Assembly: GCA_026545765.1 (NCBI GenBank) | Contig: CM048844.1 | Span: 49,193,401-49,257,400, forward strand | Direction: 5' to 3' | DNA: 64,000 bases | From: Plantago major | Lineage: Eukaryota > Streptophyta > Magnoliopsida > Lamiales > Plantaginaceae | Shown: one piece after another, positions 10,915-21,954 of the stretch | Numbering within the stretch: the stretch's first letter is position 1 | Layout: each line of letters opens with the position of its first letter | The notes under the pieces: generated by a model | The model's input: the letters and a program-made list of their open reading frames with translations, nothing else | What the model was told of the DNA's origin: nothing | Databases searched by the model: none | Translations under genes and position numbers: made by a program

Positions 10915-13751
10915 TCACTGAGGATTAGGCTGGCTCGGACCTGTTTCTTCAATTCGAGGCGGATCAGCAGTAGACGAATTGGCAGCAGCTTGGACAGCAA
11001 GGGACTCCGCGAGCTCGAACAAGTTGAAGTCTTCAGCAAGACCAACTACCCGGGAAGGCATGTAATACTAGTCCTTGAGGAAGGCCCGGTAATTCTCGAA
11101 CGGGACGAAGCACAACTTTTGTAAGGCATCCGGCACACACTTTGGAAGGAAGGGTCCACCATTCTTGATCTCCAATTCTCCTTCCTCAGTGACGAGTTCC
11201 GCGAACTCACAAGCGGCCAACCGATCGTCCGAGACAACATCCACGGGAACTTCCACGCCGTTAGCATCCGCAGAAGGGTTTAACCCTTCCGCCTTCCAAT
11301 TGAAATCTTGAGGAAGTAGCCCCTTGGACTGTAGTTGACCGATTGCAGCGGAGAGCCCATTCAGCCGAGATTCGTCGGACTTGTCTGCCATGAAGAACTT
11401 GAAAGAATCCGACCTCATGAAATCTCGGCCCCCTCAAGACGAGAGTATTGGAGGTCTTCAAGCAAGAAATCCTTCATGTCTCGGAAGGCTCTCATTGATT
11501 TCTGGGTGAAACCCTCCTGCCAATCCAAGTCCGCCTTGATTGCCTCCCAGCTGGTCTTCAGCTTATGGAACTTCACCTCGTGCACCTTCAGCTGCATCTC
11601 CAACTGCTTCACTTTTTCGGCCTCATCCGCGGACCTGGCCATGGCCTTGAACAACTCGTGCTCAGTGGTAGCCCGCTCACTCGCCTTCCACTGCATAGCT
11701 CGGATGAAGCACCCAAGCTGCAAAGAATCCGTATAGACATAAGTTGTACGCTTGTCATAAGGATATAATGAAAAAAACCATTAGAAGATCACGAACCTGC
11801 TGATATAGCACATTGAGGCCACCGACCCGCTCAACCTCGGGAAGTCTGCAGGCACGCTCATACTCCTTGTCGAGAGCGGCCTGGTCAGACGTTAAAACGG
11901 CGGCCAGCTGCTGCCTCTTGCTTGATTGGGAGGCCTCCGCGGGAGCTCTTCTCTTCCGCCCAGACGTTATGGCATCCCGCATGAACACTTCTTGTTGAGG
12001 CCCGGATCCAGCAGCGGATGGTGGTCTGGAGGCAGTAACGCTCTGAGTAACAGGGGCTTTGCCCTTGTCAGGCACGCCGAGGGCTTTCGGATCTTCTCCC
12101 GCCTTGTTCCGCCTCTCCTCCTCTGCGGCGAACACTGCCGCATTCTTGGGATCTCCCATAGGAAGACCAGCGGACGTGTTGATGATCTTGGCCCTCTGAC
12201 CAGCGGCGACCTCCAGAGATTGTTGCTCTCTCTGCTGCCTCTTCTTTTCAGCGAGTGTCGACATGATATAGTCGAACCAGTGAGCTACATAGCAATGTAA
12301 ACATTTCAGAACGCGGACGAATAACAGAAAAACAACAGGATTATCGGAGATGAGAAAATTCATAACGAGACATTCAAAACACGGAGTCGCACAAATCATA
12401 AGTTAGACTCATCGAAATCATCTTTCCTCCGACTTCCACGGCATCGGTCAGTCCGCATAGATATGGCAGCGGATGACAAATTAGTCCGTGGAACGGGTAG
12501 GTAGGCGGATCATTTTTCTTGTGGATCTCCGCCACCCAGGGAGCAACGTTCTTCGGAAGCGGACGCCAATCAGGGATACTCTCTCTAAGGAATTTTGTGG
12601 GCAGCCCCCATTGTTCCCTCTCTCTGGACATCCACGGCTTCAAAGCCATCAAGATAAAATGTACCTATCCCACCATTTCGACCCCAACTTGAGATGGAGT
12701 CCGAGATGAAGTTATAGGGTTTCCTATTCATAAAAGTGTAAAAAAGGGGATTCCCCGGACTGAAAGAGACATGGAAAAGCTGCCTGAAGTTTTCAAAATT
12801 CACTGTTTGCCCCTTCTTCTTACAAAAGATTACAAAACAAATAAGGTTACCCAGGGACTTGGGGATAACCTGACTCGGACCTATGCCAATATGGTTGAGG
12901 ATGTTCTTCAGTTCCGTGGCAATGGGGATCTTCCATCCGCAGGAGAAGGCAACCTCGTGCACGCACATATACCCAGCGGGTGGGTTATAGAATGCATGCC
13001 CGGGATCAGGGATCATTATTTCTACAGACTCAGGGATCTCCCATTTTCGCCTCATTTCCGGAATCTCCTCAGGCCGGACCCTCGATGGACAGGTAGGAAG
13101 AAGTCCGTCAGCGTTTAGCTCTCCGAACTCATCTGCTATCACTACTGCGGATGCGGGACGAGGAAATTTGATCCTTGCCGCCTTGGCACCACGGCCTTCA
13201 ACCAACGGAAGGCTGGATTGAGCGGCAGCTACGGAGTGCAATACAACCCGACGACCAGCACCTCTCCGAGGACGGACATCGGGAGAACCTTCCTCTTCTT
13301 CCTCCCCGTCTTCACCTTCTTCCTCTACGCCTTCTTCCTCCTGACCACCATCAGGTCTCCCAAATGTACCAGGGTTGGACGGACCTGTCTCTACCACAAC
13401 ACGGTCCTCCACTCCGGCCTCGAACATCTCCACGTCATCAGCCTCATGCCCGCTGTCGCCTGCCCGTTCAAGTTGAAGCTCATTCGGATCTATAGGCCCT
13501 CCCACACCACCTATAGTCCGAGATTGGACCAACGTTCTCGCCTCATTAACACTTTCTTCGACCATTGGCCCGTCCATCGGAGGATTGACTGTTTCATGGG
13601 TTCCGTGCCTAGCGTCGGAATCTCTGGAAGATAAGACATCCACGAGATAGTCTTCTACAGACATGCTCACGTCCGCGGATTCACCGCCCGAATCTACTCC
13701 ATCCTGGTAATCCCGCACCTCATGAACGTTTTGACTATCGCTCCCGGACAT
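10915..13751 (-). pseudogene. large spliced antisense gene (unit 1) of element A, Transposase_28-like plus coiled coil
   Basis: On the strand opposite gag-pol. From ATG 13751 it reads open for 388 codons: an acidic, low-complexity N-terminus, then GHAFYNPPAGYMCVHEVAFS, KNILNHIGIGPSQVIPKSLG and FYTFMNRKPYNF, followed by a frameshift near 12660. This layout resembles the 'putative gypsy type transposon' family (Transposase_28, PF04195). By comparison with B and C, exon 2 ends near 12410. Exon 3 is about 12284-11797 (HWFDYIMSTLAEKKRQQ). A 79-nt intron at 11796-11718 separates it from exon 4 (11717-10915), a coiled coil (AEKVKQLEMQLKVHEVKFHK) and a conserved C-terminal domain with a frameshift near 11415. 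The first coding-intron donor is altered in A (TTTCGATGAG instead of TTTCAGTAAGG). Function unknown. Confidence 0.75.
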
Positions 13752-14217
13752 CCTACGGCAGAAGGAAACGGATCAGAAACGATGATTGTTATTGTCCGAG
13801 AGTTCATTTATATGTCTTATTAAGTCCAGAGGTCCGGGAAAAAGTTTAAACCCTAAGATTTTCTATACCACGTATGACGGGGCCCCAAGACCACGGCACG
13901 AAGTGCCAGTGGCACCACGATCTGCCCCTTATGGCACGACAATAAAAGAAACAATTTACAGGCGAACACCACAACCAATACCAATTTATCATCAAATAAG
14001 CATGCATTGTCAAGACGGGTTGTGTCGGACTGTAGACGGAAAGGGGAGGGGGGAAGAGATATATTGAATCCTTGAGGACACGGACGACGGATCCCAACAA
14101 AAAGGATTTTTTCCTTTTTCTTTTAACTAACGATTCGGACACGCTCCACAGACACGACTGATCCCTCATAGTTACCAACTATCTTCTACTAAGATACTTG
14201 GAAACTGGGGGGACATA
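13752..14217. other. shortened leader of antisense gene and polypurine tract, element A
   Basis: Matches only the two ends of the 1.3-kb region found between LTR and ATG in element C. About 840 bp is missing here, including the antisense TATA box, first exon and most of the first intron. The join lies near 14020-14040, where CGGACTGTAGA follows TTGTGTC. The purine-rich GGGGGGACATA ending at 14217 is the plus-strand priming tract adjoining the LTR. No gene remains in it. Confidence 0.65.
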
Positions 14218-15129
14218 TGTTGATACGAAAATGTGTCCAATCCGTTAAGGGCGCCATAGAGCGTGTCCTAGAGCGCATCAAGGCTAAGATATCCATTCAA
14301 AGCTAGTCCGACCTTCGAGTGGTCCGTCCTAAAGGAAACCATCTCAGGTCAACTAGTACTCACAAGTCAGCACGCCATTTCAGCTAGGTCCGACCAAGCT
14401 AGATGGATGACTTCCGAGCCTGACAAAAGGTTACCTGGTCCTCCCAAGTACCGCAAACTGTCAGTAAGATGCTAAACGGACCGGACGAGAGAATCTCGGA
14501 CGCCACTAGTACAGTAAGACCAAACGTATTTGACAGAACCACTGAGATGCTTTCGTGGAACTCTAAGGTCCGGACACCTTGAGTTACCCGAGGCAGAGTC
14601 ATCCAATCATGCGGATCTGTCCGAGGGACTTACACGGACCCAACGTATGAACAAGACTCAGAGGGAAAGGACCAAACTACCTCCCAATTTCATTAATTAG
14701 TATTGGATTACTATTCACTAATGGGCCATGGGCCAAAGGTAGCATTGGTGTCCAAATCTGAGGCATACACTTGGCATCATCTTATGAGCTACTTCATAAG
14801 TATATGATAACTATAAATATAACACAAGGTCCAATACCTTGAAGTAAGGGAAATCCCCTAGGAAATTGTGTTGTCTCCCAAGTCCTAAACATCCTTGATT
14901 TCATTACCTTTCCCATTACTATTGCATTGAGAGCTTTCATCTCTCCTTTGAGTAAAGCCTCCTTCCGGATTGACTTAGGCAATCCGGGTAACCCATTCTA
15001 ACCCCCCACTTAGTCCTTTCAGCTACTCTTGCTCGGACAAGCCTTCTCTCGGACTTCAAGTTGGAGGTGGATCTTAGATTAGGTTACTTGTAGTAGTAGT
15101 GTTGGTGTTTGAGGTTTTATCCCTCAACA
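14218..15129 (+). repeat. 3' LTR of element A, 912 bp
   Basis: Starts TGTTGATACG and ends TCCCTCAACA, giving the usual TG...CA termini. It matches the inverted LTR of element C (48734-49659) more closely than the LTRs of B. The sense promoter TATA is at 14812-14821. A C-rich run at 15002-15007 is the counterpart of the variable poly-G tract in the other LTRs. Confidence 0.93.
14812..14821 (+). promoter_or_regulatory. LTR promoter TATA box, element A
   Basis: TATAAATATA within the LTR, conserved in the LTRs of B (35863-35872, minus strand) and C. Confidence 0.6.
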
Positions 15130-15687
15130 TTTTTTACACAACATATTTTAAAGAAAATTGTAACTTTAATAAGATGAAAAAATACTTACAAGATATGAGC
15201 GGTTTATGAACAGCGTGAGTTTGTAACAGCGGATGCAGTAGCGTCGGATGCAGTATGAACAGCGTGAGATTTATACTTTTTTTTTTTTTTAAAGACTTTA
15301 GTATGAAGTTCGGAAGGTGTTTGAAGGATTTAAGTAATGAAGCTAAGGGAATAGGCTAAAAGTTTAAGCTGCCATGAGTTGGTTTTTGAAAGTAAGTATA
15401 TTGATTGCTGGGTAATTGATTTGTGGTTACAACTGAAAGAATAGCTGGCTTTTATAGCCTTACAAATGGTAACCTTCTAAATCGGTTTTTATGACCGGCT
15501 GCTTATCTATATAATAAAATAAGAAAACAGAAAGAATCTATATACGTGTAAAGAAAAGAATATTTCTTGACGTCATTGCTTGCGTTTTTCCTTTTATTGG
15601 AACCGTCCATCTATCTTTGTTTCTAGAAATCTCTGTTGACGTCATTGCTTACGTTTTTTCCTTTTCATTGAAACCGTTCATCTGTTT
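15130..15687 (-). promoter_or_regulatory. EPRV intergenic promoter region, copy 1
   Basis: Read on the minus strand, after the last ORF there are two TGACGTCA palindromes (15637-15644, 15568-15575). These are followed by TATAAAA (15450-15456) and then a leader with short direct repeats. Paired TGACG sites upstream of a TATA box recall the as-1 element of the CaMV 35S promoter, bound by TGA-type bZIP factors. The direct repeats are TATGAACAGCGTGAG (15205-15219, 15254-15268) and CGGATGCAGTA (15230-15240, 15245-15255). The same layout occurs in copies 2 and 3. Confidence 0.7.
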
Positions 15688-17402
15688 CTAGAAGTCTCTG
15701 TAGTTGCTGTCAACTGTGGGAATAGTGTTGGTGTCTAGATCAGACTGGCTGTCTTGCATGTTTTCGTCTTCTGAGAATGGCCATGGTGTCTCTTCATTAT
15801 TATTGATATGCTGTTTTTCCAATGTATTGCCTTCCCCTACAAATGGAAGGAGCATGTCCCAGTTTGTTGCTGTCCAGATCTGAGTGTAATGTCCTTCTGC
15901 CATTAGTTTGTACTCAAACCAAGGAAAATATATGGGAAGAGCTGGAGTCTTCTGTTGTGTCTTTATAACTCCTAAAACTGTATCAGGATTTGGTTCATGG
16001 AGCCAATAAAGACTGGAAAAATTAATGTGATCTTCAATTTTTACTGCTGCTTCTAGCAATGCCTGATCATTAGGTCTGTTGCTGATGAAAATTCTTTTTC
16101 TAGCTGGCCTGTATGTATAGCTGTCTGCTTCTGGGAAGGATGCAAAAATCTTACATCCTACTGTCTGTGAATGAGAAGCAATGTTTCCTGCTACTAATGT
16201 GAACTTCTCACCAAAAGTGTTAATAATTTTTTCTGTAATGTCAGTGAGACTGAATTTGATGTAATCAATCATACCATAATGGTAAAATTGAGTAATCAAT
16301 TCTTGTGGCATGTCTGTTTCTCCCAAATCTATCTGTAATAATAATATGCCTGTATCTTTTCCGTCTCTGTTTATTCTTTCTATCACTTTTATTCTGGTAT
16401 ATTTTAACTCCCGGAACACTATCTGTACAATTTTTTGCTGTAATTTGTACAAGACTAAAGGAAATCCTGTACAAATTTTTTCGGATATAATGTCATCGAG
16501 ACCTTCAATTCTGTCTAATACTGACTTTCAAGTCTGTCTCCATGGAATGTCGATAATGCGAGCTTTAAAGCTGTTGAAATCTCTGTAAATTGGCTCTGTA
16601 TTTTTTACTCTTTCCTCAAGAGTAACAATCTGCTGTTTTAATTTCTGATTTTCAACCTGTAATTTTGCTGTTAGTAATGTTGGGTTTCCTTTTTCTTTCT
16701 GGAGAATACGTCTTTCAAGCCTAACGATCTCTTCCACCTGTTTTTTGAAAATCTGTTCAGGGATTTGCTGTGTGATTTCTGAAAATGTTTTTACTTCTTC
16801 AGGTTCTATGAAGAAGTCTCTGAGTCCGAAATATTGTCTAGCCATAGCCATGGCTTCTGAAAAATCAAAAACTTTGTAAAGAGGATCGTAATGATTGTAT
16901 GTGATTTACAACTTTTTCCCATTTGTTGAAAATTCAACTTTTTGTGCAAAAAAATAATATAATTAGAAAATCTCCTAATATTAGTTTTTTCTGGGGTTTT
17001 TTGGGCTGTTTCCATAAAGAAATATCCCAGAGAGTTTAAAATCTGGACTTTCTTTGTGGACTCTGTAGGGAAAGTGTGTATGTGCCAGAGATTGTCAAGA
17101 AGACACTGTTGTTTGTCTGTTAAATTTATCCCAGACATGGGCCTAAATTTTTTGGTTTCATCTGTGCAGACTGGTAATGTGTTTGGGCCAAAAGTAATAG
17201 TTTTCTGTTGGGCCTGTGGGCTAGAATTTCTGTTAGGAAAATGTGTAAAAGAACTTGACCCTGTTTGTGAAAGGTTTTGGTTTGAAACCGCTATCGCCGT
17301 GGTTTTTGTCGGGCTTTCTTGTTCTGTCTTGCTTTTTTCCTCATTAGAAATGTCCATTGCTGTGTCTCTATCTGTGTGTTGAGGATGTATGAGCCTTCTC
17401 AT
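15688..17402 (-). pseudogene. EPRV ORF4, viroplasmin/transactivator-like, copy 1
   Basis: Begins near the RNase H end; the first ATG of the family is followed at once by a stop in this copy, and reading resumes at ATG 17402 (MRRLIHPQHTD). The segment near 16985-16800, in changing frames, is the remnant of a domain better seen in copy 3, which resembles the caulimovirus viroplasmin (Cauli_VI) fold. A predicted coiled coil follows (RILQKEKGNPTLLTAKLQVE, 16700-16620). A long C-terminal part runs to 15688, including DIPQELITQFYHYGM-like sequence. In related viruses this protein forms inclusion bodies and allows reinitiation of translation. At least two frameshifts disrupt it. Confidence 0.7.
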
Positions 17403-17408
17403 TTTCTG

Positions 17409-19018
17409 ATTTTAATCCATGAAATAACCTGTTCAAATTTCTTGATAAGATATCAGCAATAGTATTATTGTTTCCTTTAATATGTTCAAAATTTATAACA
17501 TATCCACTTCCTTGTATTATGTTTTGTAAATTAATCCATCTAGTCCTATTTACTTTTTTACTTTGATCATTTTTAATGAATTTAACTATGGCTTCTCAAT
17601 CGGTTCTGACAGTAAATTCTTTGTTTGAGAAAATCTTAAATTTTTCTAATGCATTAATTAATGCCTGTATCTCATAATCTAAACTAGTCCAGTTTAATCC
17701 TGTTTTATTAAAATTCCCACTAGTATAAGCGCAAACCTTTTCACTATTTCTTGGTAAATATTTATTTGTTTTGCAAAGAAGAACAGCTCCCCATCCTTCT
17801 TTACAACCATCTGTTTCTATGATGATGTAGTCTGTTACTAATGGTAATTCTAAAGGTTTAATCTTTTTAACCACTTCTTTTATTTCTTTAATTAATTTAA
17901 TATCTTCCTTATTAAATCTTCGTTGACCATTTTTTGTTGTTTTACTGTATAATGGTCCTACTAATTTCGATAAATTAGGAATAAATTTTCTAGCATAATT
18001 TACTAATCCTAGAAATGCTTGTATCTGTTTTAGGTTTTCAAATTTTTCAGGGAAATCAATAATTTTTGTTGAAATATGGGGTTGTAATTCTATTTTTCCA
18101 TTTCCGATTTCTAATCCTAGAAATGAAAATTTTCTTTTAAAAAGTTCCATCTTTCTTTTTGAAACTACTATATTATGTTTTTTGATTTCACTAAATACCT
18201 GTTTCAAATGATTTTCATGTTCATAAATTGATTCACTAGCTACTAGGATGTCATCAATGTATACCATGCAAAAATCATATTTCAAAAATATGTTATCCAT
18301 AAATCTTTGAAAAATTGAAGGAGCGTTTTTTAGTCCAAAACTTAAAACATTCCATTCAAATTGTCCGTCTGAGCATGTAAAAGCTGTACAGGGTTTGAAA
18401 TCTTCTGATAACTTAAGCTGATTGTAACCTGATTTTAAATCGAATTTTGAGAAAATCTTTTTCTTTTGAATTAAATTTATTAGAGTATCTTTATTAGGTA
18501 TATTATACCCATCATCTTCTGTATTATCATTTAGTCTTTTATAATTATAAACTATTCTAGCCTTTCCTCTTTTAATTTCACTATGATTTCTTACAATAAA
18601 TGCTGCTGACCTATGTGGACTTTCTGATTTTCTTATTAAATTCTGTTTTATATATCATTTCAGGAATCTGATGTTTAAATTCTTCCTTATCTAAAGGACT
18701 ATATTCAATGTTTGCTGTTCTAATAGTGATATCAGGGTTTTTAATTTTAAATTTACATTCATATGCAACCCTTGACTTCATAATGTCTTCTCCTATTAAT
18801 CCTATTTTTTCTAAATGTAATATTATAGGATGATTACTACTTTTAGTAACATCTATTCCTTTTTCTAGTTCATGTGTCAACATGTTTGTGAGTAGTCTTA
18901 ATGTATCATTTTCTATACTGGTTTTTGAATGATTCTTTAAAAATTCTAAGTTTCCTAGTCCACCACGCTTCTGTGCCAACTCTGATGTTTGAGTATATCT
19001 TAAAGTTGGTATACTATA
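17409..19018 (-). pseudogene. EPRV reverse transcriptase-RNase H, copy 1
   Basis: C-terminal end of the polyprotein. Visible motifs, reading right to left, are the protease-RT linker (18979-18620), [13 protein letters not shown] and the palm (18560-18300), MVYIDDILVASES (catalytic Asp pair, 18270-18230), FLGLVNYARKFIPNLS, and the RNase H with IETDGCKEGWGAVLL and LNWTSLDYEIQAL. Lesions include a frameshift near 18650 and a stop at 17596-17594 within RNase H (VRTD then TGA). RT/RNase H of caulimovirids converts the genomic RNA to DNA. The match to this family is unambiguous, but no active enzyme can be read. Confidence 0.88.
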
Positions 19019-19624
19019 GGGATAATTACATAGGGATACCCATTTAGAACGACGTTTCTCAAATTCGTACTACTTAGTCGAACAATTACAATCTAGTCCA
19101 AATCCGTTGACCAGCTTAATTTGGTTGTTTCATTTGAAACAACCAAACATGGCCTTATGGAATTTTAAATTAAAAAAAAAATTCATCTTCTTCTTCCTTC
19201 ATCTTCTCCAACAGACCAACATACTTCTTCCATCTTCTTCTTCCTCCATCTTCTCCAACATACTTCTTCCTCCATCTTCTCTTCTTCTTCTCCGGTAAAT
19301 TCCTTCCTCTTTCTCATTCTTCCTCCAAATCGAGTCATAGCTCAATCAGTAGCGACTCGATTTGGAGTCACAATAGCCCGATCGAGTCAGACACTCAAAT
19401 CGAGTCAATATATAACTCGATTTGAGTGCTACAACTCAAATCGAAGACAAGCTTCGATGGGAGCTGCATAACAACTTCGATTAGAGCTGTAGCTGATTCG
19501 AGTCAGACAATAGCTCAAATCGAGCCGCATTCCGATTTTTTCTATTTTTAATTTTTAATTTTTAATTGTAAATTTTTAATTATAAACTTTTTCTATTTTT
19601 AATTATAAACTTTTTCAACATAAT
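19019..19624. other. unidentified 606-bp replacement inside EPRV copy 1
   Basis: Flanking EPRV sequence stops at GGTATACTATAGG (19018) and resumes at ATGTAAAACTTTTTC (19625). In copy 2 the same two points are separated by about 480 bp of protease sequence, which is missing here. The insert has a CT-rich block (CATCTTCTTCTTCC repeats, 19185-19320), then a series of CTCGATTTGAG/CTCAAATCGAG-type repeats (19325-19530), and ends in a TTTTTAATT-rich tract. I see no coding potential and no terminal repeat that identifies a transposon class. Confidence 0.7.
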
Positions 19625-19794
19625 ATGTAAAACTTTTTCTTCTAAATTTTTAATTTTTAAACTATGTAATTCATTTGTTACTACTATTTTTTCTATTTTT
19701 TCTGTGATTAATTCCACACTTTGTTCTTTTAATGGTTTTTTTTATCTATAGACATATTTTGTTTATATAATAATTTTAGACATAGATAGCATAT

Positions 19795-21444
19795 TTATTT
19801 AAAGCATATATTACACTGTGATCTTTTTTCAATACTTGGAAAATATCCGCAATTTAAACATTTAATGTAATTATTTCCTCTTTTACTAATCCATTCATGT
19901 TTAAAATCTTCTTCTTTATTCATATAAGTATAAGTAATTTTAGTAAGTTGGTTATTATTGTCATCACTACTGTAAATACTATAAATTGATTCATCATCCG
20001 AATCATTTATATCTAAAGGTTCTATTTTATATTCTCCTAGCTGTTCTACTAAGTTACTTCTTTCTACGTTTTTATTCTTGTTAGGACATCTGTTTGCTAA
20101 ATGTTTTTCATCCCCACATATAAAACATCTACATTTTCTAGTCTGAGGTTTTTTAACATATCTGTTACCTTTATATGGTTTAAGTTCTTTCCTATATGTT
20201 GTACTTTTTCTTAGTTTCTTCTTAGGTGTACTATATTGACCATATGCTTGTGGTGTATAAATAGTTGTTTTGCAAAACGCATAAGCATTCTTTTTTAACT
20301 GTTCTTGTAGAGTTACTTCCTTACATTTATCTTCTAATATAGTAAATGTATAAGTAATTCTAGGTCCAATTCCTAAATTTTTTCTTTCACTAAACTGTTG
20401 TTTCCATGATTCATGAATATTTTTTCCTAAATCTCCTGGTAATTTAACAAAATATTTATCACATAAATCATCATTCATAGCTTGTCCTGTTTGAGATAAT
20501 AATCTAGTAAAGTCTAATGTAAATTCATTTATATATCTCATATATGCTATACTTAATTGTTCTAAATTTCTAATAGCTGTATCTTGTATAAGAGTAGTAT
20601 TTTTTGCTGGGTCTACTCCTAGTATTAGTGTTCTAATTTGGCTGGTGAAGTTATATGGGTTATCACCTATAGCTTTAAGTCTGTTTATTTCATCTGGGTC
20701 TTGGACTTTCTTACTTTGCCATATGCCTAAGGCTATTGGGCCTAATGTGGTTTCTAAATAAGAAAACATGTCCATACTATCTCGTTTATTTGTTTCCCAT
20801 AATCTTACCACTGTTTGTTCCCATACTAATATCTCATCTCCCCAAAGTTGTGGTTTTTGTTTTTCTAATAATAACATATTTCCGCTATAAAGATTTCCTA
20901 ATGGTAATCTAGGTCCTTGACTAACGTATTTTGATTCTCCTGTATAATGTTGTGATGGAGGAGTCCATTTTTCTCTTCCTATGGTTTCCTCTGTACTTGT
21001 TCCTGGTTCTGTCCATTCCATTTTAGCTCTTTTTCTTATGTTTGCCATATCTTGGTCCATAAAAGCTTTTTCTTGTTTATAAAAATCAGAAATCATTATT
21101 TTACCTTGTTGTATATCTTCAACTAGGGGTAAATTATAAAATTCTTGTAATTTACTATAACTTTCTTCATAAGTCCATCCTAATTCTGTAATACAGTCTA
21201 TTATCATATCATCTACTTCTTCTTGAATGTTTAACTCGGTAAATTTTTTATTAATAACATCATCACATGTTTTAGTAGTTTCTTCAATTTTAAACCCTGT
21301 TGAAGGTTCTTCTTCTAAATAATCGATTATACTAAAATCATTTTCTTCTTGTTCAAATTCATCAAATCCAATTATTATTTCATTTTCTTCATTATCTTCA
21401 GTATCTGTGTCATATATAGGATCTGTATCATACTCTATATTCAT
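19795..21444 (-). pseudogene. EPRV coat protein region, copy 1
   Basis: Open for 549 codons on the minus strand. It has a very acidic N-terminus (EYDTDPIYDTDTEDNEEN), a central coat-like region (PQLWGDEILVWEQTVVRLW), and a basic stretch with the CCHC knuckle CFICGDEKHLANRC (CX2CX4HX4C, near 20135-20090). A second Cys cluster follows (CLNCGYFPSIEKRSQCNIC), cut by a stop at 19795 before its last two cysteines. Acidic N-terminus, basic arm and CCHC finger are the standard layout of caulimovirid coat proteins. Upstream, a frameshift at about 21515 separates it from the movement protein. Confidence 0.85.
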
Positions 21445-21512
21445 AAAAGTATATTCTGTCTCAGTTTCATTTTCTTCATTCTGCTGATTTTCTTTTTTAA
21501 AATCTACAAATC

Positions 21513-21954
21513 TTAAACTTTGTGTTCTTTAGCATCTTCATAAATATAACTCTTTTTTGGTTCTAGTATTGTTCTATCTGGTTCTTGTAAATCTCCTAAT
21601 GACCATTCAAGTCCTGCTAACTCTTCTGGATCTATTTTTATTGGATCTATTATCTTTATTGATTTTGACGCAATTGTATTAACAATTCCATCAATATTAA
21701 CTTTGTATTTCATTCCTGACCTGTTACTAGCTTTTCCTAGTGTTCCTATACTTATTAAAATATTATTTCCTTCATAATTTTCAAATCCTTTTGCTTGTAG
21801 TGAAATTTTTATATTTTTTAAATCTTTTATGTCTTTTAAAATTCCTGGTGTACAATAAAATAAAGCAGTGTTTTGGCTTAAATCTATTTCCATTCCTGAA
21901 ATAATGGCTTTTTTCATCTCTGTTTTCCATGACTTGTCTAATAATAATGCTAAT
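21513..21954 (-). pseudogene. EPRV movement protein, C-terminal part, copy 1
   Basis: Continues the movement protein cut by element B; the other half is at 36430-36886. It carries DLSQNTALFYCTPGI, IKISLQAKGFENYEGNN, GTLGKASNR and YKVNIDGIVNTIASK, which match the layout of the 30K-superfamily movement domain of badnavirus-like polyproteins. A one-base frameshift near 21530 ends this frame at 21513. The break at 21954 is an LTR insertion, not a point mutation. Confidence 0.78.
21950..21954. repeat. target site duplication of element B, left
   Basis: CTAAT, identical to 36430-36434, directly flanking the two LTR ends. Confidence 0.93.

Larger units (their letters stand above)
1..15129 (+). mobile_element. 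Ty3/gypsy Tat-type LTR retrotransposon A, 5' end outside window
   Basis: Sense order is gag, RT remnants, a second (archaeal-like) RNase H and integrase at 3-5343, then antisense-strand genes, then a 3' LTR ending at 15129. A second RNase H between RT/RH and integrase is the hallmark of the plant Tat lineage. The window opens inside gag, so the 5' LTR and primer site are not visible. The right edge abuts EPRV sequence at 15130. Part of the same EPRV intergenic segment continues unbroken at 37600-37640, so A inserted into EPRV DNA. A hAT transposon interrupts it at 7084-10620. Compared with elements B and C, A has lost the protease region and the promoter of its large antisense gene. It was probably dead before the hAT arrived, but that order is inferred. 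Confidence 0.9.
15130..21954 (-). mobile_element. EPRV copy 1, 3' two-thirds (minus strand)
   Basis: Endogenous caulimovirid sequence reading right to left: end of the movement protein, coat protein, a foreign replacement, RT/RNase H, the viroplasmin-like ORF and the intergenic promoter. It is AT-rich against the GC-richer Tat elements on both sides. Element A cuts it at 15129/15130 and element B at 21954/21955; the other part of the same copy resumes at 36430. Every ORF is broken. Confidence 0.93.

Noticed and set aside
13218..13634. Long open frame opposite the antisense gene in A, repeated in B (24206-24688) and C (51085-51501)
   Set aside because: It is the reverse complement of the acidic, codon-biased exon 2. 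Conservation follows from the real gene on the other strand.
19107..19298. Small frame inside the 606-bp replacement
   Set aside because: A low-complexity CT-rich repeat that yields Leu/Ser-rich sequence; no support as a gene.
19325..19530. Spaced CTCGATTTGAG-like repeats considered as a CRISPR-like or satellite array
   Set aside because: Repeats are irregular in spacing and orientation, the context is a plant nuclear genome, and there are no conserved spacers.
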